64,000 bases of DNA from Gnetum montanum (GCA_015680685.1 MNCI01029592.1:95630-159629); one strand, 5' to 3'; positions 10,800 through 22,490 are shown, numbered from the stretch's first letter. Notes: generated by a model not told the origin, from the letters alone. Made by a program: numbers and translations.

Positions 10800-13160
10800 A
10801 TGTCTCCTTCTTCTTATAAGAGTGCTTCACCGACTAGGTCCGACACCATGAACAATCGGAGGCGAGGTGCGCATGATGATCCGCTAGTGCCCCTAATAGT
10901 TTTGCATGGTATATGCTCATCTTGATGAGTATGTACCAGACTTTACCTTTATCCTCCACCAGGATGAACAGCTATGATGGTGTGATTTAGAAGGTAACAT
11001 AGTGTTACTTCCTGATCACTTGATTCCAAGCATGCTTCTTCATGCTTTCACACGAATTGGTATGCAGCACTTACAGTTAGAGTACATTGTGCATGAGCAA
11101 GATTCGAGAGATTATTGATCCACGGAGGCACAATGCCAGAGGGATCTACAGCAGGAAAGACATTATGAATCCATGAAGGGGAAGTGGTCTCAGGATGTCC
11201 CATATGTCCTAAGTGAGAATGATGGTGGTGAACCTATCTCGGGAGGATTTCCACAAAATGATGTTCTTGTCGTTGACTTCGGTCAAGGAGCTAGGTACCA
11301 GAATCTTCACTAAACTATTCATAATCCAAGTTCTGGTACCAACGAACACAAAGGGTTTGAAAAAGGAACATGAACACATGACAATGATAGACATTCTGAT
11401 CATAATCATGACCAAGACCGCCACCATCAGAAATAAGATGACAGGTGCCTTCATGGTGCCAATCCTCCTTTCTCTTCACCTCCATCATTTTCTTCCCCCT
11501 ATTCTTCGGGATTTGAATGCAATTGCAAAAGGAAAGACCATGAGGACAAGGATAAGAAAAATAGAAATCACAGACAAAACAGTCAAGAAAGGGGGCAAGG
11601 GCATTCCAGAGAGACACATCATGAAAGAAGAGAGGGTAAGGAACAACATAGGCATCATAGACACCATAGACAACATGATCACGATGAACCCCTATTTGTA
11701 CCCAAAGTATGTTAGATATAATAGGGGCCATTAGGATCCCAACAAGGCACCAGAAAGATAGTAGGATCAAAAGACTAGACATGAATAATATCCCACGATT
11801 TGAAGGGGGATACAATGCTAATCCTCAAAACTATTTGCAAGCATTCCATGATGCATGTGCCTTGCAGAATATAGAAAATGAGTGGCAAAAGCTAAAGTTG
11901 TTTCCATGGACATTGATTAAGGAAACAAAAAGCTGGTACCAATTCTTAGAATCAGAATCCATTCATTGATGGAGTACCATGTTGGAGCTATTCAACGATA
12001 AGTATCAAACATACTCTTGAGTGCCCAACCTACATAAGCAAATCCAAGGATGGAAACAAGGAGGACAAAAAACCTTGGATGCTACCATGGGCTAATATTA
12101 TTCATTGTTACATCATTGGCTTGGCCATGGTTACTCGCAAAAGGAACAACTACGTCATCTCGTGGATGGGCTTAGGTATGAAACATAAAGAACCCTTGGT
12201 ACTTATGCCCAAGGAAGGCTATTCGAGCTCAAAGCCCATCAAATACAAAGATTGTTGGAGCAAGTTGCTAAGGAGGAAGGTGAGTTGAGGAAAAGAGAAA
12301 GTGTGGTGGAGTACAACAGAGATCCTTCCCTTCGAAAAAAGGAAATTAGATTTTACGAAGATGAAGAAGAGTCATCACTTGAAGAGATGGTGAATAGAAA
12401 GACTTTGCCCATTTAAAAATTTGCATCAGAAGTATTCGCAAAGGTGGATCAAATGTGGAACTCCCTAGATGACAAATTTTGGACTGTCCTAAAAGTAGTA
12501 GAGGAGTCTAGAGAACAAAGTAGTGATCGAGAGAGAAGGAAAAAGAGAGAAGTTGAGTATGCACGTAACAAGGGTAAGGGCAAGGTTGCTGTCATTGAAG
12601 AGGTTGTGGATTCAGACATGGATGATGATGGTGGATGTGAGATTTGCCAATATGACCATCCTAAGGGATGCTACCCAATGGTGTCACATTTGCAAGAGTC
12701 TAGGATGTATGCATTAAACCCACGATTAAATAGACGATAAACACCTAGAAGGTTATCTTATCCTCAAGGTAACCCAAGGCAATTCCACCAACCCTTGGCA
12801 TATTATCCGAGTGGAGCTCCATCACAACTGAATGAATAGTATCAATAGTGATAATACCCACAATCATGGGGAATGCCACCACCACATCAACAATACCCTT
12901 ACCATCAACTTAACGCATATAGGTATTATGTTCAGTAGCCGATCTCTTCATGTGACTCTCCTAGTCATGTTGCTCTGCAACTTCACTACCAAACTCTCAA
13001 GTACTATAGAACTTCTTCTTATTGGGGTGATGCTCCATATATGTACTATCCTTCTCATCTATCTACATCTCTTCCACCCTCGGCTCCATTACCACCTATT
13101 CCAACTATGCAGGGTGAGCTTCATGCCTAGTCGTAGCAACGTAGCGCTATAAGGGGTGTC
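10800..13160 (+). pseudogene. gag: gag of element B
   Basis: An ATG at 10800 opens a short frame (MSPSSYKSASPTRS...) that shifts near 10920. The capsid-like core follows at about 11780-12030: IPRFEGGYNANPQNY, AFHDACALQNIENEW, a WYQFLESESI block and the LELFNDKYQ block, typical of the Retrotrans_gag domain. A charged region (about 12440-12600) precedes the cysteine motif CEICQYDHPKGC (12634-12669), then a Pro/Gln/Tyr-rich tail in which many TAG stops stand where Gln is expected. Stops and at least three frameshifts. Homologous to the gag of E (49937-52300) and to the - strand gag at 59970-61345. Confidence 0.82.
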
Positions 13161-13319
13161 AATCTTCAACCTATTGCTGGTTAGAACAACTGATCAAAGA
13201 AGAGATCTTTCTTTAGAACCAACAGCCCAACCAATTCCTTACAACCACAAGTAGCTAATTATCCAAACACCTTATCATTGTTTGAATCTTCAGAGCTTCC
13301 TTTGAACCAAAAATCATAC

Positions 13320-13800
13320 TGAATGCACACTATTATGTTAACCCATGCCATCATTGATTGGATTAAAGCTGGCCATCTTTCTAAGAAATTCTATGATCTT
13401 GGAAGTCCTCTTATATATTTGCAAATTGCTAGAAATGAGCGTTGCAAAGCTCTTTTGGATTTAGATTCTGGTGTTAACTTAATCTCTCAAAAAATGTACA
13501 AAGCTTGGAACTTGCCTTTGCTAAAGAAGAGTAGCATCCATTTAGAGTTGGCTGACTAGTCCATCACTATTCCATTGGGACTAGTGGAGGACATTGTCAC
13601 CATTGTTTGTGGGTGGTCGTATCTAACCTATTTCCTAGTGATCCAAGTCAACAACTAGGCAGCATCAATCATACTTAGCCATGCTCTTCCTAGGAATACG
13701 TGATCTTTTCCTAGAGATATGAAAAGAAAACGTGTTTGGAAATATTGAGAAGAAGAAAGTTCCATGCATTGCATATAGTGACACAGGGTGCAACTGTGTG
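13320..13800 (+). pseudogene. Retroviral-type aspartic protease of element B
   Basis: The context CKALLDLDSGVNLIS (about 13440) carries the DSG catalytic triad of pepsin-like retroelement proteases, slightly altered from the DSGSSVNLIS of element E. It is followed by MYKAWNLPLLKKSSIHLELAD, then a TAG at 13557. The flap-side and C-terminal part (13560-13780) is broken. In family members this enzyme cleaves the Gag-Pol precursor. Confidence 0.75.
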
Positions 13801-14039
13801 CAGAATTCTTAGTTTGTACAATGCTTAACATTGCCTACATGCAACTAGTGTGCACAAGTAACTAACATACAAAGATGCCTGTATGCAGCACCCATAAGAT
13901 AGGAAGGCACCTAGTGGCTGACAGCTGACCTAGAGAGCAATTCAACTTTATGCATGGAATCAACTGAGAGCTTGACTTGTGCCTATATCGATAACATAGA
14001 TGAATTAGAGCAAGTCCATCGCCAACTTCTAAGAACTAA

Positions 14040-15010
14040 CACTAAAAATGTCAATTGGGGGAAGTTGGAAATCCCTAATGAGTTTAAGCAAGAGCTCCTT
14101 GAATTATAATCGTTGCCCACTGGTATGGAGTATGCATTTCTCAAGAATGGGAAACTAGTAATTATTAATGCTAAGCTCGCTCCTCAACAAAAAGAAAGAC
14201 TCTTGAAGATGGTAAAAAAATGGTCAAAAGCCTTTGCTTGGTCATATCCTAAATTAAATGAAATAGATCCTAGGATATGCCAACATAGAATTTACACTGA
14301 TTCCTTTTTAAAGCCTCAATGACAACCACAAAGATGATTGAACCCAAAACTTAAGCAAGTAGTTAAGGAAGAAATTGAAAAAATTCTGAAGGCTGGGTTC
14401 ATCTATCCCATTGCTGACAGTGAATGGGTTAGTTCATTAGTCATCATGCTTAACAAAGGTGGTAAATGGAGGGTGTGTATAGACTTTAGGCTATTAAACA
14501 TGGCAACATTTAAAGATCATTTTCCATTACCATTCGTTGACCAAGTCTTAGATACCATTGCAGTGCATTGTTATTATAGTTTTTAGGATGGTTACAGTGG
14601 GTACAATCAAATCCAATTAGCACCAGAAGACCAAGCCAAAACTCCTTTCACAAGTCCTTGGGGAACATTTTCATATAGGTAGATGCCATTTGACGTGTGC
14701 AATGCTCTAGCAACATTTCAATGTCTGGCTCTCAATATATTTCAGCAGAAAATAGGGAATGGTGTGGAGGTTTTTATGGATGATTTCTCCACCTATAGAG
14801 TAGACTTTGAACAAGCATTAGACCGATTAGAGCAAGTATTGAAATGATATGTTGAAACCAACCTAAGGCTCAACTGGCAGAAAAACCACATAATGGTCTA
14901 AGAGGGCATTGTATTAAGGCATAAAATTTTACAAATAGGAATAGAGGTAGATCCTAAAAAAATTAAAGTCATTCAAGGAATCACTCATCAACTTGAAACT
15001 GTAAAAGATG
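14040..15010 (+). pseudogene. Reverse transcriptase of element B
   Basis: The entry region (KLAPQQKERLLKMV, 14160-14215) leads into the RT palm: GGKWRVCIDFRLLN (14455-14500), FPLPFVDQVLDTI (14522), DGYSGYNQI (14587) and the catalytic FMDD at 14773-14784, so that motif survives. In-frame stops include TAG 14584-14586, where E has TTG. The thumb/connection part runs through VDPKKIKVIQGI (about 14950) into the RSFLGHTGYYR-type block, where CGA has become TGA at 15013-15015. Confidence 0.85.
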
Positions 15011-15039
15011 TCTGATCATTCCTTGGACATACTGGCTAT

Positions 15040-15600
15040 TATAGACATCTCATCGAGAACTTTTTAAAGATTACAAAACCATTGGTGGAATTAACAAAAA
15101 AGGATGTATCCTTTGAATGGACCAAGGAATGTGAGCTAGATTTCCAAACCTTAAAGTAGAAGCTCATAGAAACACCCATTCTATAAGCCCCTAACTGGTC
15201 CAGACCATTCCATATAATGATTGACACATTCAATTTTGCTTTAGGAGCCATACTTACATAGTTAGATGATCAAAAACGTTCCTATTACACTCACTATGCA
15301 AGTTAAAGTATTGTTGGTGCATAACTCAACTATACCACAACAGAAAAAGAGTTAATGGCTATTGTGTTTGCACTAGAAAAATTTAGGCACTATATATTAG
15401 GCTATAAGGTATTTGTACACATGGATCATAGTGCGATTCGGTTCCTTATGAATAAACCAATAGTGAGCCCTCGCATTATACGATGGCTCGTGATCTTACA
15501 AGAGTTCAATCTTATGATGGTTGATTATAAAGGCATCGAGAATGTTGTTGTTAAGCATTTATCCTAGTTGCAATGGGATAACAAAGAGGACAAATACCCA
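15040..15600 (+). pseudogene. RNase H domain of element B
   Basis: Landmarks in order: FEWTKECELDFQTLK (15110), PFHIMIDTFNFALGAIL (15207), LNYTTTEKELMAIVFALEKFRHY (15325-15395) with the conserved Glu, and VHMDHSAIRFLMN (15415-15455). The tail VDYKGIENVVVKHLS ends in TAG 15565-15567. Family role: removes RNA from the RNA-DNA hybrid during replication. At least five stops; TAG at 15157, TAG at 15259 and TAA at 15322 all fit lost Gln codons. Confidence 0.82.
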
Positions 15601-15609
15601 ATTTTTGAT

Positions 15610-16960
15610 CACTTCCCTGATGAACTCCTCTTTGCAGGTGTAATATTCAATTAATCACCCATAGATATAAATTGGTACAGTAGCATTCTTACTTATCTTC
15701 TTACACAAGAAACACCACAAGGGCTGGACATTAGAAAGAAACAATAGTTTCTCCACTGAGTCAAACATTTCATGGAAATCAATGGATACCTTTACAAGGT
15801 GTGTTCTGATGGTTTGGTTCGATGGTGTGTTCTCGACGTAGATCAATTGTGAGTTTTGCAAGCTGCTCATGAGGGCCCTTGTGGGGGTCATTACACTAGG
15901 AGATGAACAACCATTAAAATCTTACTTGTAGAATATTATTGGCCTACATCATTTAGGGATGCCCATCATTTTGTCCAATCTTATGAGTGCTGCCAACATG
16001 ATGGGGGAATAACTGCTAGAATGGAGGATCCACAACAATGGATTCAACCCTTAGAACCCTTCGATATATGGGGTATTGATTTTATGGTGCCTATTACACC
16101 AATGTCCAATGGAAAAGCATACATTATTTTTGTTGTTGACTATTTCACAAAATAGGTAGAAGCAGCTGTCGTTATTGACTATACATCATCTACCGCTGCA
16201 CGATTTGTTTAACAAAAAATCATAAATAGGTTTGGCATGCCTCTTGCACTTATTTTTAATAATGGTACACATTTTATAGGTGCGAATTTTCAGAATTTGA
16301 TGCAATGCTTAGGATTTGAGCATAAACTGAGTACATCATATCATCCTCAAGAGAATGGTCAAGCTGAAGTCACTAATAGGAAAATCACAAAAATCTTGAC
16401 ATGAACCATTAGTAAATATAGGTGAGACTAGAGCATCAAACTGAATGATGCTCTTTGGGCCTACCGCTCCACATGGAAACTCCCTATAGGCTACTCTCCC
16501 TATGAGTTAGTGTATAGTAAACTTTCAATACTTCCTATGCAAGCTAAGCTCTGCATACTATCTATAGCATGTGACCTTAACCTTGACCTCAATCTAGCGT
16601 AGAAAGAATGGTTAATGAATCTTAACTTGCTAGATAAAAATTGATTAGCCACCTTGTTATCCAACGAATTGCACAAGGCCTTCAACAAGCAATGTCATGA
16701 CCTAAGAATTAGGAAAGTTAAATAGCAACTAAGAAATCGGGATTTTTATTGGAATCCTGCACATGTGCCACAATGAACTAAATTTCAAATGTTGTGGAAA
16801 GGATATTATATCATTCATAAAAATTTTCCTTCAAGGGTCATGATGATATATAAACCTAGAAGCCCAGATAAGAAATTATTGGTCAACATCTAGCAAACAA
16901 AACCTTTCCATGAGCCCAAAATAGCTAGTATTAACACTACCTCTGTTGATAGATAGCTAC
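15610..16960 (+). pseudogene. Integrase of element B
   Basis: The N-terminal zinc finger region (HEGPCGGHYT about 15865, CCQHDGG about 15990) is followed by the DDE core: WGIDFMVPI (16069) has the first Asp; the second, normally in a DNG motif, reads NNG because codon 16258-16260 is AAT; the Glu lies in ENGQAEVTN (16350). FTKWVEA has lost its Trp to TAG at 16153. The C-terminal domain (LNDALWAYRSTW, 16440) continues to about 16960. No chromodomain seen. The change at the second catalytic Asp alone would prevent strand transfer. Confidence 0.85.
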
Positions 16961-18858
16961 TCATTATTTTGGGTCTTCTCCTTCCAACTCAATCACGGGT
17001 GAGATGGCCACTAATGCTAATTATTCTAAGCCCTTAGTTTCTTTTATTTTTTTTATCTATACATTTTTGTTTTGCACCATCATTAACATTTTTACTATTT
17101 CTTTCTCTGTACCTTTTGTTTGATTTATTCTCACTCGTCACATAATAAGTGCTTATGATGGTGGGTTGTACTATCATAGTGTTGATTGCTAATATTTAGT
17201 TTTTGTCTTTGACTTTTAATGTTGATGCTAAGATATGGTTTCTTTTGATAAAAAAAGTAATAATTCCATGTCATCCATTCATCCATTCAACTCTATGATA
17301 TCCATTTGTTTTGGTAATGTACTATCCCTTTTTCTAAGAAAACCTATTAATGAATTGGTGGCTTGGTTTTCTTCAAATCAAGGAAAGATTCAAATGGATT
17401 GAAAAGGGTGTGACCTCAAGGGAATTTGATGCATTTGTGATGGCTATTCTCTTAGGTACTTGGATGTTTTTCATAGGTTTTTTACCATTCCACTATCAAC
17501 TAATATTAGGAAGTTGAATGAATCAAATAAGTCCTTGCATGGTGTGGTTCTCACAAAAAAAAATAAAAAATAGAAAAAAAAGATGGTGGGAATTCAAAGC
17601 ACACCCCTTAGACATAATAAAGGAATATGGGCTACAAGCACTGGTTATGGCACTGGAAAGACATGTTACCCATGCCTAAAGGGTCCCTCTAACTAAGGCC
17701 CTTTCTCACTTCCTGCTTCTCTATTATTCTCTTTTTGGAATGGTGTTTACTCTATGGAAGCATTCTTGTTGCTTCAGGAGGATGGGTTGGTCAAGTGTGT
17801 TGATGCAAGGTCACTAGATGTGGTTAGTTTTAATCTAGATTTGGGCTGAATTTTATTAAGTCATCTTAACCACATAATATGCAAGGAACTTTATACAACC
17901 TTGATTTCAGGACTCCATTCCATTTTCTCTTCTCTTTCCATATTACTTGTTGTATTCTACCTCATTGTCAATTTAATGATTAGTCTATATCTTGGTTAGT
18001 GCATTGTTATTCTTTGGTAAATTCTTGTGGGTGAATTCTTAACTATTTCCTCCACATGTCATTCTTAGAGCTTACAGACTCTTTGGTTTGTGGGTTGTCA
18101 GGGCATAAAGAGCATGAGCATGCTTTGGGGAGGACCCACTAGCATTCCTTTTTGGTGCAATTGCTAAGTTCTTTTCCCTTAAACATTTCTTGTAATCAAC
18201 TATTTCTCATGTCAACCCATCCATGACATTCATTTTTTTATTTATTGGCTTCACCATTGTTATTCCTCTTACATTCCTTTTTCTTTTTTTTTTCCATCCC
18301 ATTGCTATCGGAGGTTCACTCTTAGTCATGGAGATATTTCACAAATTTTTTCATTCCATTACTTATCTTACCCCTACACCTTGGGTAGTTATCACTTACA
18401 AACCTCTAACCCAGTATCTACTATACCCACAACCTAGCCAATGTGCTTCATATTGAGGCAAGATATTAACTACATTATATCTTATCTATCCTTGCTAATT
18501 TGTGACTATGTTGTGTGTGTAGATGGTGATCACATGAACAATGGACTAGGATAGGAGGGAGCACTCAGGATGGATTGGATCTAGAGCATTGATGTAAGGA
18601 ACACGCTTAGTCATGTGGTCATGGACGAAAAATGGTGTGTACATTTTTGACATTGGCAACAACATGCCTCATTTTCTTTTCTCTCTCTCTTCAAGCTATC
18701 AAATGAGGGTCTGGATGTCATCTATGTACAATGTTTACTACAATGGTTATGAACACCAATGCTATACTATGTTTGTCGATCCGTTCACTGGGCACTTTGA
18801 GTTTGTCATTCCATACCTTCCCAATATTTTGTAAGGAACTCGAGGATGAGTTTTCATT
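16961..18858 (+). other. Post-integrase region of element B without convincing ORF
   Basis: T-rich start (17030-17120), then sequence that aligns with element E (55800-57750) and, on the - strand, with element C (47200-48840 and 58710-58900). The shared landmark near 17590 is GGGAATTCAAAGCACACCCC. Short frames (for example 18223-18456, hydrophobic) are not shared as proteins by E and look like chance. The accessory ORF of A and C is absent here. Confidence 0.7.
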
Positions 18859-18872
18859 CAGTTGTGGGCATA
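18859..18872 (+). other. Polypurine tract of element B
   Basis: CAGTTGTGGGCATA lies between the conserved GAGGATGAGTTTTCATT and the LTR start at 18873. It corresponds to the tracts at 2866 and 57769. Confidence 0.7.
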
Positions 18873-19734
18873 TGATGAGTCACCAAGTAAGTGCCTTGAT
18901 ATTGGACCCTCAATATTGGATATGCAATATTGGATGGGCCAATCGATATCGGACATGTGATGTTGGAACCTATCTCGTTGGCTATAAATAGGAGAAAGGG
19001 GTGCTTGGACTTGGGCATTAGTTTTTTAGTCCCTTAGTCGAGATCTTGTAGTTTTTCCCTTCGAGAGTTAGAATTATTTCTAAGTGCCAGTAGTAGAAGT
19101 CATAAAGTGAACAGATCTTTATTTAAGAATTGTGTACTTGAGTAAACCTTGTGTATGGAAATAAAGATGAACTTTGTGATAAACCTTGCAATATTTAGAA
19201 TAGCTTAATTATTTCATTTCATGTTATTTATTGTTATTCAATGCTTTCAATAATTAATTAATGTTATTTCATAGAATTATTAATTATCAATTACCAATAA
19301 ATTAGCACACTTAGCATGACCACTTCAAGCATACGTGGAACACTTGGTAACCCAGTCCAGTAACGATTAGCGTTTGGTAAACCTAGTAGTGTTACAGTAG
19401 TTTAGGATGTGTCTAGAGAGTGGGAATGGATGTTGGTATTAGGATTTTATTCACATTAGAGTTACAAAACCCACTAGTTAATTAAATCTTTTCATTGCAC
19501 ACACTTAGGAGACCAAGATAGAAAATATAAAAGAAAAAAACATAAAAATCATACACCTCAAGTTTACTTAACCATACAATTGTGCCTTATAAGTAAGCTT
19601 GGGAAGAAAATGACTGCATAACTCATCCTTGTTCTGTGTATGTGCATAAGCACTTAATCCTCAAAGTTTGACTAGATTGAGTACGAATGCTCGTATTTGT
19701 ATGGTTGGGTGTAGGGGTACCTTGCTGCTCATCA
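18873..19734 (+). repeat. 3' LTR of element B
   Basis: Starts TGATGAGTCACC and ends TGCTGCTCATCA. TATA box near 18981. It aligns with 9800-10663; most differences are transitions (CG to CA or TG), densest in U3. Confidence 0.93.
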
Positions 19735-19739
19735 ATGCC
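19735..19739. repeat. Target site duplication of element B, right copy
   Basis: ATGCC, identical to 9795-9799 and directly adjacent to the LTR end. Confidence 0.9.
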
Positions 19740-20392
19740 AAACATAAAATATACGTTATATTAAAAATTATGCATAAGAAGATAATGAGGAAAACATCAA
19801 ATACATGTAACATTTGACATTATGGGTAATGAAAACAATAGGGAAAATGGAAAAAGAAAGAGAAAAAGAATTCTTTATTCATGTGGAATAGAGTATCTGG
19901 GTCACACTCTTATTATTCCTTGGGATTGTCTTTATTTGACATCTATCCCTTAAAGGCTATCTAGCATTACCACCACGGTTAGGCCTATCATTGGCCAAAA
20001 GGAATGGCTAGTCCTCTTCTAGTATTGCTTCACTCAACACCTGCTACTCGCCTTTATCCACTTTGCAATTCCCTACTACTACAAACTCTAATTCCTAAGT
20101 ATAAATACCTTAGGTCAAACTCCTAGAGGACACCTTGAGAGACATGCCCATTATTACAATGTGCCATTTCAAGTTTTAATTACAACTATTGTTTTGGGTC
20201 TTGTTACAATAATCACAATGTTAGTTATGAAGAGACACCATCTTTGCTATGCAGTGACATCATTCAAGAATGGGGATGTGATACTAGGATATTATATTAC
20301 ATTCAATTCATTTAATGGTGGCATAACTTTCAATTCCTAAATTTAATTAATTACATGTAGGTAGAATTGCTTTGATAAATGGTAATAAGCAA
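19740..20392. other. Inter-element DNA, nothing recognised
   Basis: AT-rich up to about 19870, then more balanced sequence without a frame above 60 codons. It lies between element B and the LTR of element C and may be the pre-insertion locus of C. Confidence 0.45.
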
Positions 20393-20988
20393 CGAGTAGT
20401 CCCTACGCCCAACCATATGAATTATAAGTGTTCATGTGTAATCTGCTTGAATTCCGTGGATGGAATTACTATGGCATCTAGATTGTTAAGTATTGATCAT
20501 AGAGCACTATCTTCCCACCTTGACTAGTGGTAGCTTTGTCATGTATGGTTTAGTCCAAATTGAGGCATATCATTATTGATGTTGTTTTGACCTTAAACTA
20601 ATCTTAACAATAATATGGACATTAATTATTTAATCTAATTAATAATAAGAAGATAAATTCTAAACTATCCTAAGGGTGATGAGTGTCCTTTCCTAGCTTG
20701 TCATACATGTCCTAAACTTAGGTATCCACTATTAGGATTACCAAGCATTATGCTACTAGATGAACTAAGTAATAACCCTATTAGGATTGCCAAGGAAATA
20801 CGCATTTACACTAGAAACTGGTCGTGATCATTCTACCAATTGATTAACGTGCATGGAAATATAAATATTAAGCAAGTACATGAATTTAAAGTGCATGAAT
20901 AGAAAAGTGCATAAAATTAAACATTAAGCTATTCCAAGTGTTGCAAGGTATTTCAAGAATCTTGCCTTTATTGCCATCACATCAATGC

Positions 20989-21785
20989 ATCTAGGTACAT
21001 TGATGCTCAAATAATGATAGACATCTCTACAAATAGAAAGATGTCTTTCCTAAAGTGAAGACATCTCTAGTCCATAGAAGACATGTCCCAAAAATAGTAG
21101 ATGTCTCTCTCAAGAGCAGGGCTTTCACAGAAGACGTCTCCCAATAAAGATAGATGTCTTTCCAAAGATATCTCCCCTAAAGTTAAGATGTCTCTAATTC
21201 AAAGAAGATGTTTTCCAAGAACAATAGATGTCTCTCCCAAGAATAGAGCCCTTACAGAAGATGTCTACATGATACTAGAGATGTCTATGTTAGTGAAGAA
21301 GAAAATCTTTGATGTGGTGTTTCAATTGGAAAACATCCAAAAGACTCTAGATCAATGCATCAATCTTGCCTTTATTGCCATCGCATCAATGCATCCAAGT
21401 ACATTGATGCTTAAATAAGGATCTAGGTACATTGATGCTCAAATAAGGATAGACGTCTCTACAAATAGAAAGATGTCTTTCCTAAAGTGAAGACATATCC
21501 AGTCCATAGAAGACATCTCCCAAATATAGTATATGTCTCTCTTGAGAGCAGGGCTTTCACAAAAGACGTCTCCCAAGAAAGATAGATGTATTTCCAAAGA
21601 AATATCCCCTGAAGTTAAGACATCTCTAATTCAAAGAAGATGTTTTCCAAGAACAATAGATGTCTCTCCCAAGAATAGAGCCCTTATAGAAGATTTTTTC
21701 ATGATACTAGACACATCTATGTTAGCAAAGAAGAAAATATTTGACGTGGTGTTTTGATTGGAAAACATCCAAAAGACTCCTGATC
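20989..21785. repeat. 432-bp tandem duplication made of AGAYRTCT words
   Basis: ATCTAGGTACATTGATGCTC occurs at 20989 and again at 21421; the copies stay aligned to about 21780 (second copy incomplete). Inside each copy the palindromic word AGACATCT/AGATGTCT/AGACGTCT recurs roughly every 30 bp. Two + strand frames (21101-21418 and 21533-21757) are shadows of this repeat and not genes. Confidence 0.85.
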
Positions 21786-22380
21786 CATGTGGGAAACATC
21801 TCAGGAGGCAAATAGAAAGCTTCCTAGGGTTTTGGATCTATATAATTATGTGTGCCTTCATCCATGAAGAAGGAGGAGTGCTTGTATGCAAGGGAAACTA
21901 GGCAAGAGAGATTGGGTGAGCACATCGGGTGAGTGTAATATGTGATTGTAGCTCCAAGATTAGCTTGTGGTGTGTTGATCTATGTGTTCTATTCTCTTGT
22001 ATCTCACTTGTGAGTTGAGATCTCAGTCTTAGGTTGTGGGAGAGATTTCTCTTGGTTGTGTCTTGCCTTGAGAACAACCATTGTATGATTGTAGAGCCTC
22101 ATGCTTTGCAATATTTTTTGAGGATGATATGTTTCTGGGTGTTTGTGGGTTGTGTGAACCCTAATGTAATCTTCAAATAATTTAATTGAAGATAGCTAGT
22201 TTTCTTGTTTTCTAGCAAATAATTTTATCTTTTCATAATATATAGATTTAGTAATAAGATTTAATTGTGGAGTGAACCTACTCCATCGAAAGAAATTACA
22301 AGAACTTTGTTATGCTATTTACTCTATGATGCCATAAATGCAGTGGTACATGCATCTATATAGGTAGACTTAGACACCAT

Positions 22381-22402
22381 GTCAATGCATATATGCATTG
22401 AC
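22381..22402. repeat. 22-bp perfect palindrome in U3 of the element C LTR
   Basis: The arm GTCAATGCATA is followed directly by its complement. Related words (TGCATTGA, TGCATCGA) flank it from 22395 to 22460. Possible protein-binding site or hairpin; function unknown. Confidence 0.8.
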
Positions 22403-22475
22403 ACATCAACTCATGCATTGATGGGGATGCATCGACACATGCCCATCAATGCATCTCAATGATGATGATTCATCA

Positions 22476-22490
22476 TACCCCAACAACTAA
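22476..22490 (-). other. Polypurine tract of element C
   Basis: On the - strand GTTGTTGGGGTA precedes the TGATGAATC LTR start, matching the tract and LTR junctions of A, B and E. Confidence 0.65.

Larger units (their letters stand above)
9800..19734 (+). mobile_element. Element B: complete Athila-like LTR retrotransposon (decayed)
   Basis: 9,935 bp, bounded by LTRs of 864 bp (9800-10663) and 862 bp (18873-19734) and by the duplication ATGCC. Order: LTR, tRNA-Asp-like primer site, gag, aspartic protease, RT, RNase H, integrase, about 1.9 kb without a convincing ORF, polypurine tract, LTR. Pol order and primer type fit the Athila lineage; no chromodomain is visible and only one RNase H is present. 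LTR divergence is about 11% over the first 125 bp (14 differences counted by eye), so the insertion is old. Every frame is broken, mostly by TAG, TAA and TGA explicable as C-to-T or G-to-A changes. Element E is a close sibling. Confidence 0.93.
20393..22475 (-). repeat. 3' LTR of element C, enlarged by internal duplication or insertion
   Basis: On the - strand it starts TGATGAATC after a GGGGTA purine tract (22476-22486), as in A, B and E, and ends with the U5-type block whose complement (CCCTACGCCCAACCAT, about 20407) matches the other LTR ends. The CTTGGTAATCC-type block is at about 20728. Its 2.08 kb is over twice the sibling LTRs. The excess lies between about 21030 and 22340, and holds a 432-bp tandem duplication and, in + orientation, a TATA-like TCTATATAATT at about 21839 followed by R/U5-like sequence, suggesting a nested LTR of another family. 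The outer borders are good; the inner interpretation is tentative. Confidence 0.7.

Noticed and set aside
11213-11815. ORFs of 173 (+) and 166 (-) codons as independent genes
   Set aside because: They overlap each other on opposite strands inside the gag of element B, in a His/Asp-rich repetitive part, and neither is kept in element E.
12700-13200. Frequent TAG within gag as evidence of stop-codon reassignment or readthrough
   Set aside because: TAA and TGA also interrupt the same frames, frameshifts are common, and pairwise comparison of B with E points to ordinary C-to-T or G-to-A mutations.
18223-18456. Hydrophobic ORF as a possible envelope transmembrane protein of element B
   Set aside because: It arises from T-rich DNA, lacks a signal peptide plus cleavage layout, and element E has no matching frame at the corresponding place.
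21101-21757. Two similar + strand ORFs (105 and 74 codons) as a tandem gene pair
   Set aside because: Their similarity is the 432-bp duplication of a short-word repeat; the frame is open by repeat structure, not by selection.
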